The position numbers and the translations under genes were made by a program. From assembly GCA_951813545.1 (NCBI GenBank), contig OX638352.1:992001-1056000 (forward strand): 64,000 nt of DNA, given 5' to 3'. The notes beneath the pieces were generated by a model. It was not told the origin of the DNA and ran no database searches. It worked only from the letters and a program-made list of their open reading frames with translations. Below, piece after piece: positions 52,623 to 61,214 of this stretch (within the stretch, counting starts at the first letter, position 1; each line of letters starts with the position of its first letter). The stretch comes from an uncultured Poribacteria bacterium. GTDB lineage: Bacteria > Poribacteria > WGA-4E > WGA-3G.

Positions 52623-53414
52623 ATGAATCTCGGACTCACAGATAAAATTGCAGTCGTAGGTGCCTCAAGCAAAGGACTTGGACGCGCAATCGCACTCGGT
52701 TTAGCACACGAGGGGGCGAAAGTTACGATCTGCGCGAGAAATAAAGACGCATTGGAAGCAACAGCCGGCGACATTCGCAGCCAGACCGATACTGAAATTT
52801 TAGCAGTACCAACCGACGTTAGCCAACCGGAGCAGGTTGAGCACCTCATTAATACAACAATTGATCACTTCGGTGGTATTGATATCTTAGTTAACAACGC
52901 CGGTGGACCCAGAGCCGGGCGATTTGATGACTTGGGAGCACAGGATTATCAAGATGCCGTCCAGTTGAATTTGATGAGTACAATAAACCTCTGTCGTGCT
53001 GTTGTCCCGACGATGCAGACGCGTGGCAGTGGACGGATTATCAATCTCACCTCTGTTTCTGTTAAACAACCTGTAGATAATCTCATGTTGTCAAACATGG
53101 CACGGACCGGTGTAATCGGCTTTGCAAAGACCCTCGCGACGGAGTTGGCACCGGATAAAATCCTCGTTAACAACGTCTGTCCCGGTATCATCTTCACGGA
53201 TCGCATCCAGCAGCTCGCAACGGTACGTGCGGAAGAGGCAAGCATCACGTTTGATGAGGCACTCGCAAATATGACAGCAGACATTCCACTCGGTAGAATT
53301 GGCGATCCCGATGAGTTCGCAAACTTAGTCGTATTCCTCGCGTCGGAACGCGCAAGTTACATCACTGGAACAACGATTCAGGTAGATGGCGGCATGGTGA
53401 AATCACTTCTCTAA
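52623..53414 (+). CDS. SDR-family oxidoreductase lacking the canonical YxxxK
   Basis: 263 residues. The N-terminal NAD(P) motif is VVGASSKGLGRAIALGLAHE; NNAGGPRAGRFDDLG gives the NNAG motif, INLTSVSVKQPVDN the catalytic Ser region, and GRIGDPDEFANLVVFLASER with TTIQVDGGM the usual end. Where classical enzymes have Y-x3-K, this protein has LMLSNMARTGVIGFAKTLAT. That is the pattern of the FabG-like SDR subgroup with LSN..R in place of the catalytic pair, so a standard ketoacyl-reductase reaction is doubtful. No ribosome site precedes the ATG; the small ORF just upstream may couple translation. Confidence 0.82.
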   Translation: MNLGLTDKIAVVGASSKGLGRAIALGLAHEGAKVTICARNKDALEATAGDIRSQTDTEILAVPTDVSQPEQVEHLINTTIDHFGGIDILVNNAGGPRAGRFDDLGAQDYQDAVQLNLMSTINLCRAVVPTMQTRGSGRIINLTSVSVKQPVDNLMLSNMARTGVIGFAKTLATELAPDKILVNNVCPGIIFTDRIQQLATVRAEEASITFDEALANMTADIPLGRIGDPDEFANLVVFLASERASYITGTTIQVDGGMVKSLL

Positions 53415-53511
53415 TTTAGTTTGCACACGGTCAAGGTGATCTCGTAAGAAGGTTCTCTTGTTGGTTCTGCCCCCGCCGTTGTTATGCGCTAAAATCTTTG
53501 AACAAGGAACG

Positions 53512-53536
53512 CAGCAGGCAACAGCGTTGCCTGCTG
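53512..53536. repeat. Perfect 11-bp-arm hairpin after the SDR gene
   Basis: CAGCAGGCAAC (53512-53522), loop AGC, GTTGCCTGCTG (53526-53536). No T tract follows. It lies between the SDR and glycosyltransferase genes and could be a terminator or a dispersed palindrome. Confidence 0.55.
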
Positions 53537-53598
53537 ATATACGGAGAGGCACTTGAAGTCTCTAACCCACCTCACCGAACTGCAAAGTAAATTAGAAA

Positions 53599-54324
53599 AT
53601 GTTGGTATCTGTGATCATTCCTGCGTTTAACGAAGAACAGACAATCGGACAGGTGCTGGAGGCACTACGTGCCCTGCCATTTGACAAACAGCTTATTGTT
53701 GTTAATGATGGTTCGACTGATGGGACTTACGAGGTGCTTGAGGAGCTGCGTGCGACTGATGAATTGACAGTCGTGCAGTGTAAAGAGAACAGAGGGAAAG
53801 GCTTCGCAATTCGGAGTGGGCTTCCATACGTAAAGGGAGAAGTGGTAGTTATTCAAGATGCGGACATGGAATTGGCTCCAGCGGATCTTCCTGAACTATT
53901 GAATTCGCTGCAAAAGGAGAACGTTCAGGTGGTTTACGGCTCAAGATTTCTAAATGGACGAGGGAACGCCAGTCTTCATAACTTCATCGCAAATCGTATT
54001 CTCGCTACCTACACAAATCTCCTTTACGGGTGTCGAATCACCGATGAGTCTACAGGTTATAAAGCCTTTTCAACCGAACTGATAACGCGGTTAAATTTAA
54101 CGTGTGAAGGATTTGAATTCTGTCCGGAAGTCACAGCAAAAATTCTGCGCGCTGGCTATCACATTGATGAGGTGCCGGTTTCCTATTTTCCGAGAACCAA
54201 AAAGGAAGGCAAGAAGCTCCGGTTTTGGTCGGATGGATTTTTTGCCGCGTGGACGCTCTTAAAATACCGTTTTATTTCAAAAACCGAACTTTTCAAAGAC
54301 GCGACGCAAAAAGAATTGCGTTAA
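53599..54324 (+). CDS. Family 2 glycosyltransferase (dolichol-phosphate mannosyltransferase-like)
   Basis: 241 residues. VSVIIPAFNEEQTIGQVLEA and VVNDGSTDGTYEVLEELRA are the nucleotide-sugar binding motifs; VVIQDADMELAPADLPELLN carries the DAD metal site, and GYKAFSTELITRLNLTCEGF with FCPEVTAKILRAGYHIDEVP is the acceptor region. VSYFPRTKKEGKKLRFWSDG is typical of DPM1-like/polyprenyl-phosphate glycosyltransferases with no C-terminal membrane helices. It probably loads a sugar onto a lipid carrier or glycan. The start lies in an A-rich region without a clear ribosome site. Monocistronic. Confidence 0.87.
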   Translation: MLVSVIIPAFNEEQTIGQVLEALRALPFDKQLIVVNDGSTDGTYEVLEELRATDELTVVQCKENRGKGFAIRSGLPYVKGEVVVIQDADMELAPADLPELLNSLQKENVQVVYGSRFLNGRGNASLHNFIANRILATYTNLLYGCRITDESTGYKAFSTELITRLNLTCEGFEFCPEVTAKILRAGYHIDEVPVSYFPRTKKEGKKLRFWSDGFFAAWTLLKYRFISKTELFKDATQKELR

Positions 54325-54348
54325 CGTCGAATATTTGGAGGTTGAATT

Positions 54349-54549
54349 AATAATTACTATAGTTTGGACAGTTTCTGTCGGCCTCGCGTCGTGTTTTCAA
54401 GGGTGCCTCTATTTTCCTGATAGTTTTGGGGTGGGTATAACTCACTGAAAAGCGCGTTTATGGCCAAAAGGGGCATCTTGACATAGCACGCCCCTGGCGT
54501 GCTATGTTTAAAAATTAAAAATTGTCCAAACCATAGTATAGTAATAATT
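54349..54549. repeat. Inverted-repeat element ending at the start codon of the dockerin gene
   Basis: Left end AATAATTACTATAGTTTGGA then CAGTTT; the right end reads back as AATTATTACTATACTATGGT then TTGGACAAT. Inside is a perfect 12-bp hairpin ACATAGCACGCC/GGCGTGCTATGT (54481-54507). The right end stops immediately before the ATG at 54550, so the element supplies the 5' region of that gene. No ribosome site is present. Confidence 0.55.
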
Positions 54550-56163
54550 ATGTTTAAAAAAATCGTTTATTCTATGCTCATCCTTCTATTGGCAGGTGGT
54601 GTATCCTTTTCCGTGTTTGGGCACGGTAATCTTCCGACCCTGCTGGAGGATGTTAACAAAGACGGTATCGTGAACATCCAAGACTTAGTGCTTGTCTCTG
54701 CGTCCTTTGGGCAACCGAGGGATCGCAATGCCGAACAGGATCCTGATGTGAATCGGGATGGGATCGTCAATGTCCTGGACCTCGTTCGGGTGAGCAACAG
54801 TTTTGGGCAAACAGCACCGGATGAAAACTCAGCATATCACGATATTCAGGAGTATGTCTTCGATAAGAGTTGTGCGAACAGCGTCTGCCACGCAGCTCCG
54901 GCGAACGCTGGCAATTTGAATCTTACCTATGGTCTCTCTTATGAAGATCTGGTTGGACGCCTGCCACAGAATCCTTCGGCGGCAGCGGCGGGTATGAAAC
55001 TCGTTGATCCAGGCAATCCAGAGAACAGTTTTCTTTTGACGAAGCTGATGGGACCGGCAGCACCGGAGCAAGGTGCCAGAATGCCGTTTGGTGGTGGTGT
55101 ACTCCACACTGGAAAAATAAATGCGATTCGTACATGGATTGAGGCAGGCGCGCCACAAACTGGTAAGATAGCAGGCATCGGGGACCTCGGTGTCCTACGC
55201 GATCCTGATGAAAAGTTTGAACCACCCGCGCCACCACTACCCGGTGAAGGATACCAGCTCCGTTTGCCACCGTTCAAGATTGAACCCGGGACTGAACGGG
55301 AAATTTACTACGCCACCCAAATCACTGATGAAAACGGAGATCCGGTACAGGGCGACATCTTTATTAATAGAGTTGAGATTTTCTATCCTGCTGGTAGCCA
55401 TCACTTCATTCTATATCGGTTTACCGAAGAAGGTTTGGCGAACGGTGTTCCAGAGAGAGGTATCACACCTGGAATTGGTGTTGATCCAGTAGATCCTTTC
55501 CGTGAACTTGACACAGAGGATCCGCAGGTACTCGGAAATTTTGGTGTTGATAGACTTTTCGTTGTTGGCACCCAAACCGATGATACCCTCTTTCAGTTCC
55601 CTGAAGGTGTAGGCTTACGACTACCCGGCGACACTATTTACGACCTCAATTCGCACTACATCAATCTGCTCGGTGATGAGACGCTGATTGGTGAAACCTA
55701 CGTCAATATCTACACAATCCCGGAGGAAGATCTCCAGTACGAGGCTGTTGAGATTTTCGTCTCTAATCGTCAAATTAACGTGCCACCCGGAACAACGCGT
55801 GTCGCCAAAATGACATGGTATATTGAAGATGAGTTAGAACGCCGGGGCCATGACCCGGAGGCAGCGTTAAATGTCTTTTTATTGACATCGCACATGCATC
55901 GACACGGGGAATTGTTTGAAATTTTTCGGGGATCAACAGGTGATTTGTTGCACCGAAGTGTTGCTTACGATGATGCACCCATTGACCTGTTTGATCCAGT
56001 CCTTCGCTTAGATGTAGATGATACAATCAAGTTCCAGTGTACGCACAACAACTACGATACAGATGAACCTCTCATATTTGGACTCACGTCTGAAGATGAG
56101 ATGTGCATCATCTTTGGTTATTATTATATCCCGACTGAAAGCGCGGGAGATATAATCAAGTAA
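54550..56163 (+). CDS. Secreted dockerin protein with heme-like motif and copper-monooxygenase-like region
   Basis: 537 residues from the ATG at 54550. Signal peptide: KKIVYSMLILLLAGGVSFSV. Next, a dockerin pair (DVNKDGIVNIQDLVLVSASF and DVNRDGIVNVLDLVRVSNSF), with Asp/Asn calcium ligands. Then a cytochrome-like segment SCANSVCHAAPANAGNLNLT, C-x4-C-H rather than the usual C-x2-C-H, and FLLTKLMG...ARMPFGG. The last 300 residues (GSHHFILYRF, LNSHYINLLG, TSHMHRHGELFEIFRG, FQCTHNNYD) have paired histidines and a Met-like ligand region typical of type II copper, ascorbate-dependent monooxygenase folds (PHM-like). This combination suggests an exported oxidase/monooxygenase anchored through dockerin loops. 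The reaction is unknown. Confidence 0.7.
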   Translation: MFKKIVYSMLILLLAGGVSFSVFGHGNLPTLLEDVNKDGIVNIQDLVLVSASFGQPRDRNAEQDPDVNRDGIVNVLDLVRVSNSFGQTAPDENSAYHDIQEYVFDKSCANSVCHAAPANAGNLNLTYGLSYEDLVGRLPQNPSAAAAGMKLVDPGNPENSFLLTKLMGPAAPEQGARMPFGGGVLHTGKINAIRTWIEAGAPQTGKIAGIGDLGVLRDPDEKFEPPAPPLPGEGYQLRLPPFKIEPGTEREIYYATQITDENGDPVQGDIFINRVEIFYPAGSHHFILYRFTEEGLANGVPERGITPGIGVDPVDPFRELDTEDPQVLGNFGVDRLFVVGTQTDDTLFQFPEGVGLRLPGDTIYDLNSHYINLLGDETLIGETYVNIYTIPEEDLQYEAVEIFVSNRQINVPPGTTRVAKMTWYIEDELERRGHDPEAALNVFLLTSHMHRHGELFEIFRGSTGDLLHRSVAYDDAPIDLFDPVLRLDVDDTIKFQCTHNNYDTDEPLIFGLTSEDEMCIIFGYYYIPTESAGDIIK

Positions 56164-56197
56164 GGTTTATTTTAGAAACACGGGGAGGCGCGCCGCT

Positions 56198-56218
56198 GGT
56201 GAGGTTTCCAACCTCGTC
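56198..56218. repeat. GGTGAGG/CCTCGTC hairpin (degenerate GGCGAGG family)
   Basis: GGTGAGG-TTTCCAA-CCTCGTC, preceded by CGCT as in the 23385 copy. Lies between the dockerin gene and the methyltransferase fusion. Confidence 0.5.
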
Positions 56219-56239
56219 TTAAGCGCGCTTTTCTCTTAC

Positions 56240-58114
56240 ATGGCTACTACTTTAAGAAAAGATAACTTCATGGAAGCCCTCGCACACCGAATCTTAGTGT
56301 GCGACGGTGCTATTGGAACCGAACTCCGCAAACGGATTCCGGCGTATCTGCAGTGCGTTGACGCATGCAATATTTCTACAGAGCATGTTGAGAAGGTCAC
56401 GGCGATCCATCATGCCTACATCAACGCAGGTGCCGATGTTATCCAGACAAATACCTATCAAGCAAATAGAGAAGCATTAACGGTCCACGGCTTGGGTGAA
56501 CAGGTTAAAGAAATTAACAGAGCAGGCGTGTTGTTGGCACGCGAGGCAGCCCAAGAAACTGGCTATGTGGCTGGTTCTATAGGACAAATTCCGTTCCAAA
56601 CCTTAGATACGCCAGTTCCTTCCACCAAAGCAATCCGACGGCTTTTTAAGGAGCAGATGGATGCGCTTGTTGATGAAGGAGTAGACCTGCTGGTACTTGA
56701 GACCTTCGTTTCTCCTAAGCAAGCGGAGATCGCTACAAAGCAGGCACTCACTTACGATATCCCCGTTATTGTTGAAATTAGCGGTGTTTCAGGTGGAACT
56801 GTCGGTGCTGGATTGGATGTACGGGTCTTTGCACAAGAATTGGAGCAACTCGGGGCACATGCAGTCGGTATCAACTGCAGAGGACCGCATGATCTCGTTG
56901 AGGCGATGGAACTTCTTGCTCCAGTCATCAAAGCCCCTATTGTGGTGCAACCCAATGCCGGTAATCCGAGGGTAGAACAGGGTGAAATTGCTGTCTCTTA
57001 CACGGTGGAGGCTGAGGTTTTCAGTGACTACGTCGGAAAATTAATTGAACTTGGTGCGAACATGCTCGGTGGTTGTTGCGGAACAACACCCGCATATACT
57101 GCGAAAATCCGACAAGCTGTTGCGGAACGCAAACCTGTAAAACGGGAACAACGTATCTTCGTCCTTCCAAAGATTAGGTCAGTAGGGGCGAGGTCACCTC
57201 GCCCCTACGATAACCCTGTGCAGCAGGTGTTTGAAACACGCGAGCGCATCGTAAGTGTAGAGATGCGCGCCAATACATTTCCACAATTACGGGCAATGTT
57301 GAAGAAGGCAAAAGATCTCGCCGCAATAGGGGTAGATCTGTTTGATGTGACTGACAATTCCGGTGCTGCAGTGAACATCGGAGCAGTCGGCACAGCGTAT
57401 CGGCTTCAACAGACAACCCAGATTCCGACACTTATCCATTGGACGACCCGATCTCGGAATCTCATCAGTATGCAATCACATCTGCTCGAGGCGGAAGCGT
57501 TAGGTATTCGTGGTATTGTTGCCTTGTCCGGCGACCACCCGAAAGCCGGTCCCTATGAGACCGCAAGCCTCGTACCCGATGTCCGCGGTGCGGTTCAATT
57601 GATGGGACTCATTGCTCGGCTAAATGAAGGTGAGCTTGCTGATGGTTCGTCGATTGGTGAACCTTGCGGTTTCTATTACGGTGGGGGTTTCACGATTGCT
57701 GAGAATTTGCAGCCGCATGTCAAGCATCTCACAAATAAAGTGGCGCAAGGAGCGAAGTTCGCCTATACACAACCTGTCTGGACCTATGAGGACATCGTGC
57801 GCTCACAACAGGCGGCGGAACACCTCGGTATAAAGATCCTTTACGGCATTTTGCCACTCACAAGTTTTCGCAGCGCGTCCTACTTGCGTGATAATTTGGG
57901 ACTTTACATCCCACAGTTTATCGTTGACAAATTCCGAGACCTTGGAGATACTGCTGGACACGAACTCGGTATGCAATTGTGTTTGGAATTGGTTCGGGAC
58001 ATCCGAAATCAAGATGAATGCGCAATTGATGGCATCTACCTTATTCCGCCCGCTCGTATGAATTGGAAAAATAGAGCAAGTGTCATCTCAAAGATCGTTA
58101 GAACCTACCGTTAG
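56240..58114 (+). CDS. Bifunctional homocysteine S-methyltransferase/5,10-methylene-THF reductase
   Basis: 624 residues in two parts. Residues about 10-300: homocysteine methyltransferase with LVCDGAIGTELRKR, VIQTNTYQANREALTVHGLG, VGINCRGPHDL and the zinc-binding NMLGGCCGTTPAYTAKI. Residues about 330-624: MetF-like TIM barrel with SVEMRANTFPQLRAMLKKAK, GIRGIVALSGDHPKAGPYET, QGAKFAYTQPVW and KILYGILPLTSFRSASYLRD. This is the fused arrangement of Bacillus YitJ-type proteins. It reduces 5,10-methylene-THF to 5-methyl-THF and can methylate homocysteine. Between the domains (about residues 314-323) an in-frame 27-bp palindrome encodes SVGARSPRPY. It complements MetH at 12706. The DUF6785-like gene follows 60 bases downstream. 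Confidence 0.9.
   Translation: MATTLRKDNFMEALAHRILVCDGAIGTELRKRIPAYLQCVDACNISTEHVEKVTAIHHAYINAGADVIQTNTYQANREALTVHGLGEQVKEINRAGVLLAREAAQETGYVAGSIGQIPFQTLDTPVPSTKAIRRLFKEQMDALVDEGVDLLVLETFVSPKQAEIATKQALTYDIPVIVEISGVSGGTVGAGLDVRVFAQELEQLGAHAVGINCRGPHDLVEAMELLAPVIKAPIVVQPNAGNPRVEQGEIAVSYTVEAEVFSDYVGKLIELGANMLGGCCGTTPAYTAKIRQAVAERKPVKREQRIFVLPKIRSVGARSPRPYDNPVQQVFETRERIVSVEMRANTFPQLRAMLKKAKDLAAIGVDLFDVTDNSGAAVNIGAVGTAYRLQQTTQIPTLIHWTTRSRNLISMQSHLLEAEALGIRGIVALSGDHPKAGPYETASLVPDVRGAVQLMGLIARLNEGELADGSSIGEPCGFYYGGGFTIAENLQPHVKHLTNKVAQGAKFAYTQPVWTYEDIVRSQQAAEHLGIKILYGILPLTSFRSASYLRDNLGLYIPQFIVDKFRDLGDTAGHELGMQLCLELVRDIRNQDECAIDGIYLIPPARMNWKNRASVISKIVRTYR
57182..57208. repeat. Perfect 27-bp palindrome inside the MetF-fusion gene
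   Basis: GTAGGGGCGAGGT-C-ACCTCGCCCCTAC: both 13-base arms match perfectly around a single central C. It is 9 codons long and keeps the frame, in the linker between the two enzyme domains. Its core GGCGAGG/CCTCGCC is that of the dispersed hairpins elsewhere in the window. Confidence 0.85.
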
Positions 58115-58174
58115 CAATGTTTTAAATATGGTCAATCACGGATCTTTGCTGATGTTAGTACGTCTCAGGGGTAA

Positions 58175-60112
58175 TTGTACTCGATGCATGGACAAAAAAC
58201 TTCAATCCTATCAGCGCGCATTACTGGACGTTCACTTCTCTTAGGGATCTTATTTATTCCAGTCAATGTCTACTGGATGACGATTGTTGAGGTAAAGTAC
58301 TACTCCCTTGACGGTTCGTGCCTACCCCTTTTTATCCAACCTGTTTTCATTATGTTCGTCTGTGTTGTCGCTAACTGCGTGTTGAAACGTCTCGCACCAC
58401 GACAGATGCTACAACAGGGCGAGTTACTCGCCATCTACATTATGGTGGCAATCTCCTGTACATTTGCGGGCCACGACACGATGCAAAATATGTTCGGTAG
58501 TATTGCGCATCCTTTCCGGTTTGCGACAGAAGAGAATGAGTGGCAGGCACTCTTTTTTCGGTATCTACCGTCGTGGCTCACCATTTCCGATGCGCAAAGC
58601 CTACAAGGCTTTTACGAGGGGGAAGCCACCTTCTATACAAGACGTAACTTTTCCATTTGGTCGAAACCGCTGGCGTTCTGGGGACTTTTTTTCCTTATTA
58701 TGATGTTTATGATGCTTTGCATCAACACACTTGTCCGGAAACGGTGGGCGGAACAGGAAAAACTGGCGTATCCGATTATCCAGCTCCCGCTTCGACTCTC
58801 GGAAGATGGCGGGATCCTCCTACTGAAGAATCGGATGATGTGGGTTGGTTTCAGCATTGCCGTAGCCATCGGTGTGATTAACGGGATTCACTACCTCTTC
58901 CCACAATTCCCAGAGATCCCGTATATCAAACGGACAGCCGTGTTCCAAAATATTTTCACTGATCGTCCGTGGAGTGCTATTCGAGGGACTCGTATCTCTG
59001 TCTATCCGTTTGCTGTAGGGTTAGCGTTTTTCCTACCGTTGGATCTCTCCTTTTCGTGCTGGTTTTTCTTTGTTGTGCGTTTAGCCGAATTTGTGATTGC
59101 TGCTGCACTCGGTACGCGTTATTTTCCTGCGTTGAACGAGCAGGCGTACGGCGCGTGGATTGCGCTTTTTCTACTCGCTATCTGGGTTACACGGCGGCAC
59201 TTAAGCGAGGTGTTCAAGAAGGCACTTGGCTTTAAATCGCGTCTTGATGATTCGGACGAACCCATGCCGTATCGTGCTGCTTTCTTGGGGATTCTCGGAT
59301 CGCTCGTCGCGTTAGGTATCTTTTCCTCTATAGCAGGGATGACGTTATGGGTTGCGGGTATCTTCTTTGGTGTCTATTTCCTGCTCTCTTTTGCCATCAC
59401 TCGTGTCCGGGCGGAACTCGGTACGCCACATGAGATTTACTATGTTAACCCGCACGACATGTTGGCGACAGTGGGTGGTACTCGTCAATTTGATACAAGT
59501 AGTCTCACCATTATGTCGCTTTTTTATTGGTTCAATCGTGGTTACCGCAATCACCCGATGCCGAATCAGATTGAGGCGTTCAAATTGGCAGAATCGACTG
59601 GAATGGGCAACAGACGTTTATGGGTAGCAATGCTGATTGCCATTATCGTCGGTATTTTAGCAACCTTTTGGGCGAATCTTGACATCACCTTCCGGAACGG
59701 TGCGATTGCGAAAGCCGGTGGATTCAAGGGATGGGTTGGAAGAGAGTCATTCAGTCGGCTTCAGCGTTGGTTGCACAACCCGACTGAACCGAACGTGATT
59801 GGCATCGGTTTTATGGGCATCGGCGCGTTATTGACGTTTGTGATGATGTATATGCGGATGCATTTCTTGTGGTGGCCCTTCCATCCCGCAGGCTACGCGC
59901 TCGCAATCAGTTTCGCGATGGATTACTTCTGGTTCGCCTTCTTTGTGGCGTGGTTTCTAAAACTGATGATTTTGCGGCACGGTGGCTTGAGGTTGCATCG
60001 GCAGGTCGCGCCACTCTTTTTAGGACTCATCTTAGGCGATTACGTCATTGGCAGCATCTGGGCAATTATCGGACCAACACTCGGCTTGCGGACTTACAAG
60101 ATTTTTATCTAA
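58175..60112 (+). CDS. Polytopic membrane protein, DUF6785-like (divergent paralogue)
   Basis: 645 residues, same family as the 642-residue proteins at 26652 and 30557, with identity clearly lower (roughly four in ten by eye). Shared landmarks: QGELLAIYIMVAISCTFAGH versus ADLQTIYVMV..., HPFRFATEENEWQALF, the loop TDRPWSAIRGTRISVYPFAV, FDTSSLTIMSLFYWFNRGYR and ITRVRAELGTPHEIY, ending HFLWWPFHPAGYALAISFAM. The hydrophobic segments are in the same places. The gene lies between the MetF fusion and a HypE/PurM-like gene and may be in one operon with the latter (11 bases apart). Function unknown; a transporter is the simplest guess. Confidence 0.7.
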   Translation: MYSMHGQKTSILSARITGRSLLLGILFIPVNVYWMTIVEVKYYSLDGSCLPLFIQPVFIMFVCVVANCVLKRLAPRQMLQQGELLAIYIMVAISCTFAGHDTMQNMFGSIAHPFRFATEENEWQALFFRYLPSWLTISDAQSLQGFYEGEATFYTRRNFSIWSKPLAFWGLFFLIMMFMMLCINTLVRKRWAEQEKLAYPIIQLPLRLSEDGGILLLKNRMMWVGFSIAVAIGVINGIHYLFPQFPEIPYIKRTAVFQNIFTDRPWSAIRGTRISVYPFAVGLAFFLPLDLSFSCWFFFVVRLAEFVIAAALGTRYFPALNEQAYGAWIALFLLAIWVTRRHLSEVFKKALGFKSRLDDSDEPMPYRAAFLGILGSLVALGIFSSIAGMTLWVAGIFFGVYFLLSFAITRVRAELGTPHEIYYVNPHDMLATVGGTRQFDTSSLTIMSLFYWFNRGYRNHPMPNQIEAFKLAESTGMGNRRLWVAMLIAIIVGILATFWANLDITFRNGAIAKAGGFKGWVGRESFSRLQRWLHNPTEPNVIGIGFMGIGALLTFVMMYMRMHFLWWPFHPAGYALAISFAMDYFWFAFFVAWFLKLMILRHGGLRLHRQVAPLFLGLILGDYVIGSIWAIIGPTLGLRTYKIFI

Positions 60113-60123
60113 GAGCGAAAAAC

Positions 60124-61143
60124 ATGAATCTGCCCGTTGGGAAACTGAAACACGATTTTTTAAAAGAACTTCTGCCCACGCACAATAGGAGCACAAGTGT
60201 GGTTGTCGGTCCACAACTGGGTGAGGATGCAGCGGTCATCAAGTTAGGGGGCAACTATCTCGTTGCAACCAGCGATCCGATCACCTTTGCGACCGAAGAT
60301 ATTGGGTGGTATGTGGTATGCGTCAATGGCAATGACATTGCAGCAATGGGGGCTGTACCGAAATGGTTGCTGGTAACCCTGTTGTTACCGGAAGATGCAA
60401 CGACACCCGCAATGGTTCGCGACATCATGAAGCAACTCACGCAGGCATGTGCAGCGTTCGACATTACGCTGTGTGGTGGACATACCGAAGTTACACCGGC
60501 TGTAACGCAACCTGTTGTCGTAGGGCAAATGATGGGGATTACTCATAAGAATTCCTTGTTCACTTCAGCGGATGCTCGTGTGGGGGATGCGTTAATTCTC
60601 ACAAAAGGACTCGGTATCGAAGCGACCACAATCATCGCGCGTGAGCGTGAAGAGCAGTTACGTGAAAAGTGCGATGCCCCATTCTTAGAGCAGGCGAAAA
60701 ACTATCTCGTGGATCCGGGGATTTCCGTACTAAAGGACGCACAAATTGCAATCGCCACAGGCGGCGTACACGCTATGCACGATGTCACAGAGGGCGGTGT
60801 CTCAACTGCAGCCTATGAGTTGGCAACTGCAGCCGAGTTAGGTGTGATTGTCTATTCAGATAAACTTTTGGACTCACCAATATTGTACGGAAACATAACA
60901 CGGACATTGTGTGATATGTTTGGGCTTAATCCACTGGGTGTCATTTCATCTGGTGCCATGTTAATCGCATCGGAACCCGAAAAAGCCGAAACAATCTGTC
61001 AAGCCCTCGGCAAATCTGGTATCAACGCCGACATCATCGGAGAGTTTTTACCCTCTGAGCATGGACTGTGGTTAGAAGATGCCACTAGTACACGACAACC
61101 GTTACCTGTTTTTGAGACCGACGAAATCGCTAAACTTTTCTAA
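60124..61143 (+). CDS. AIR synthase-related (HypE/PurM-like) protein
   Basis: 339 residues from the ATG at 60124; the longer open frame runs back into the membrane-protein gene and is not likely. VVVGPQLGEDAAVIKLGGNY, VCVNGNDIAAMGAVPKWLLV, FDITLCGGHTEVTPAVTQPV and DVTEGGVSTAAYELA are the conserved blocks of the PurM/HypE ATP-binding superfamily, whose two-domain proteins dimerise around ATP. The best known members are HypE (hydrogenase maturation) and PurM. No hydrogenase or hyp gene is nearby, so it belongs to the unassigned 'AIR synthase related' group. It follows the DUF6785-like gene by 11 bases, without a strong ribosome site. Confidence 0.83.
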   Translation: MNLPVGKLKHDFLKELLPTHNRSTSVVVGPQLGEDAAVIKLGGNYLVATSDPITFATEDIGWYVVCVNGNDIAAMGAVPKWLLVTLLLPEDATTPAMVRDIMKQLTQACAAFDITLCGGHTEVTPAVTQPVVVGQMMGITHKNSLFTSADARVGDALILTKGLGIEATTIIAREREEQLREKCDAPFLEQAKNYLVDPGISVLKDAQIAIATGGVHAMHDVTEGGVSTAAYELATAAELGVIVYSDKLLDSPILYGNITRTLCDMFGLNPLGVISSGAMLIASEPEKAETICQALGKSGINADIIGEFLPSEHGLWLEDATSTRQPLPVFETDEIAKLF

Positions 61144-61214
61144 TTGAATGCTTTTATCACACCTTGATATCCTCTCGAAGTTACGCTATAATACAAACTA
61201 TCAGCAAATCCCTA

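Noticed and set aside
59869..60123. Longer start for the PurM-like protein
   Set aside because: The extra 85 codons overlap the membrane-protein gene in another frame and have no family similarity.
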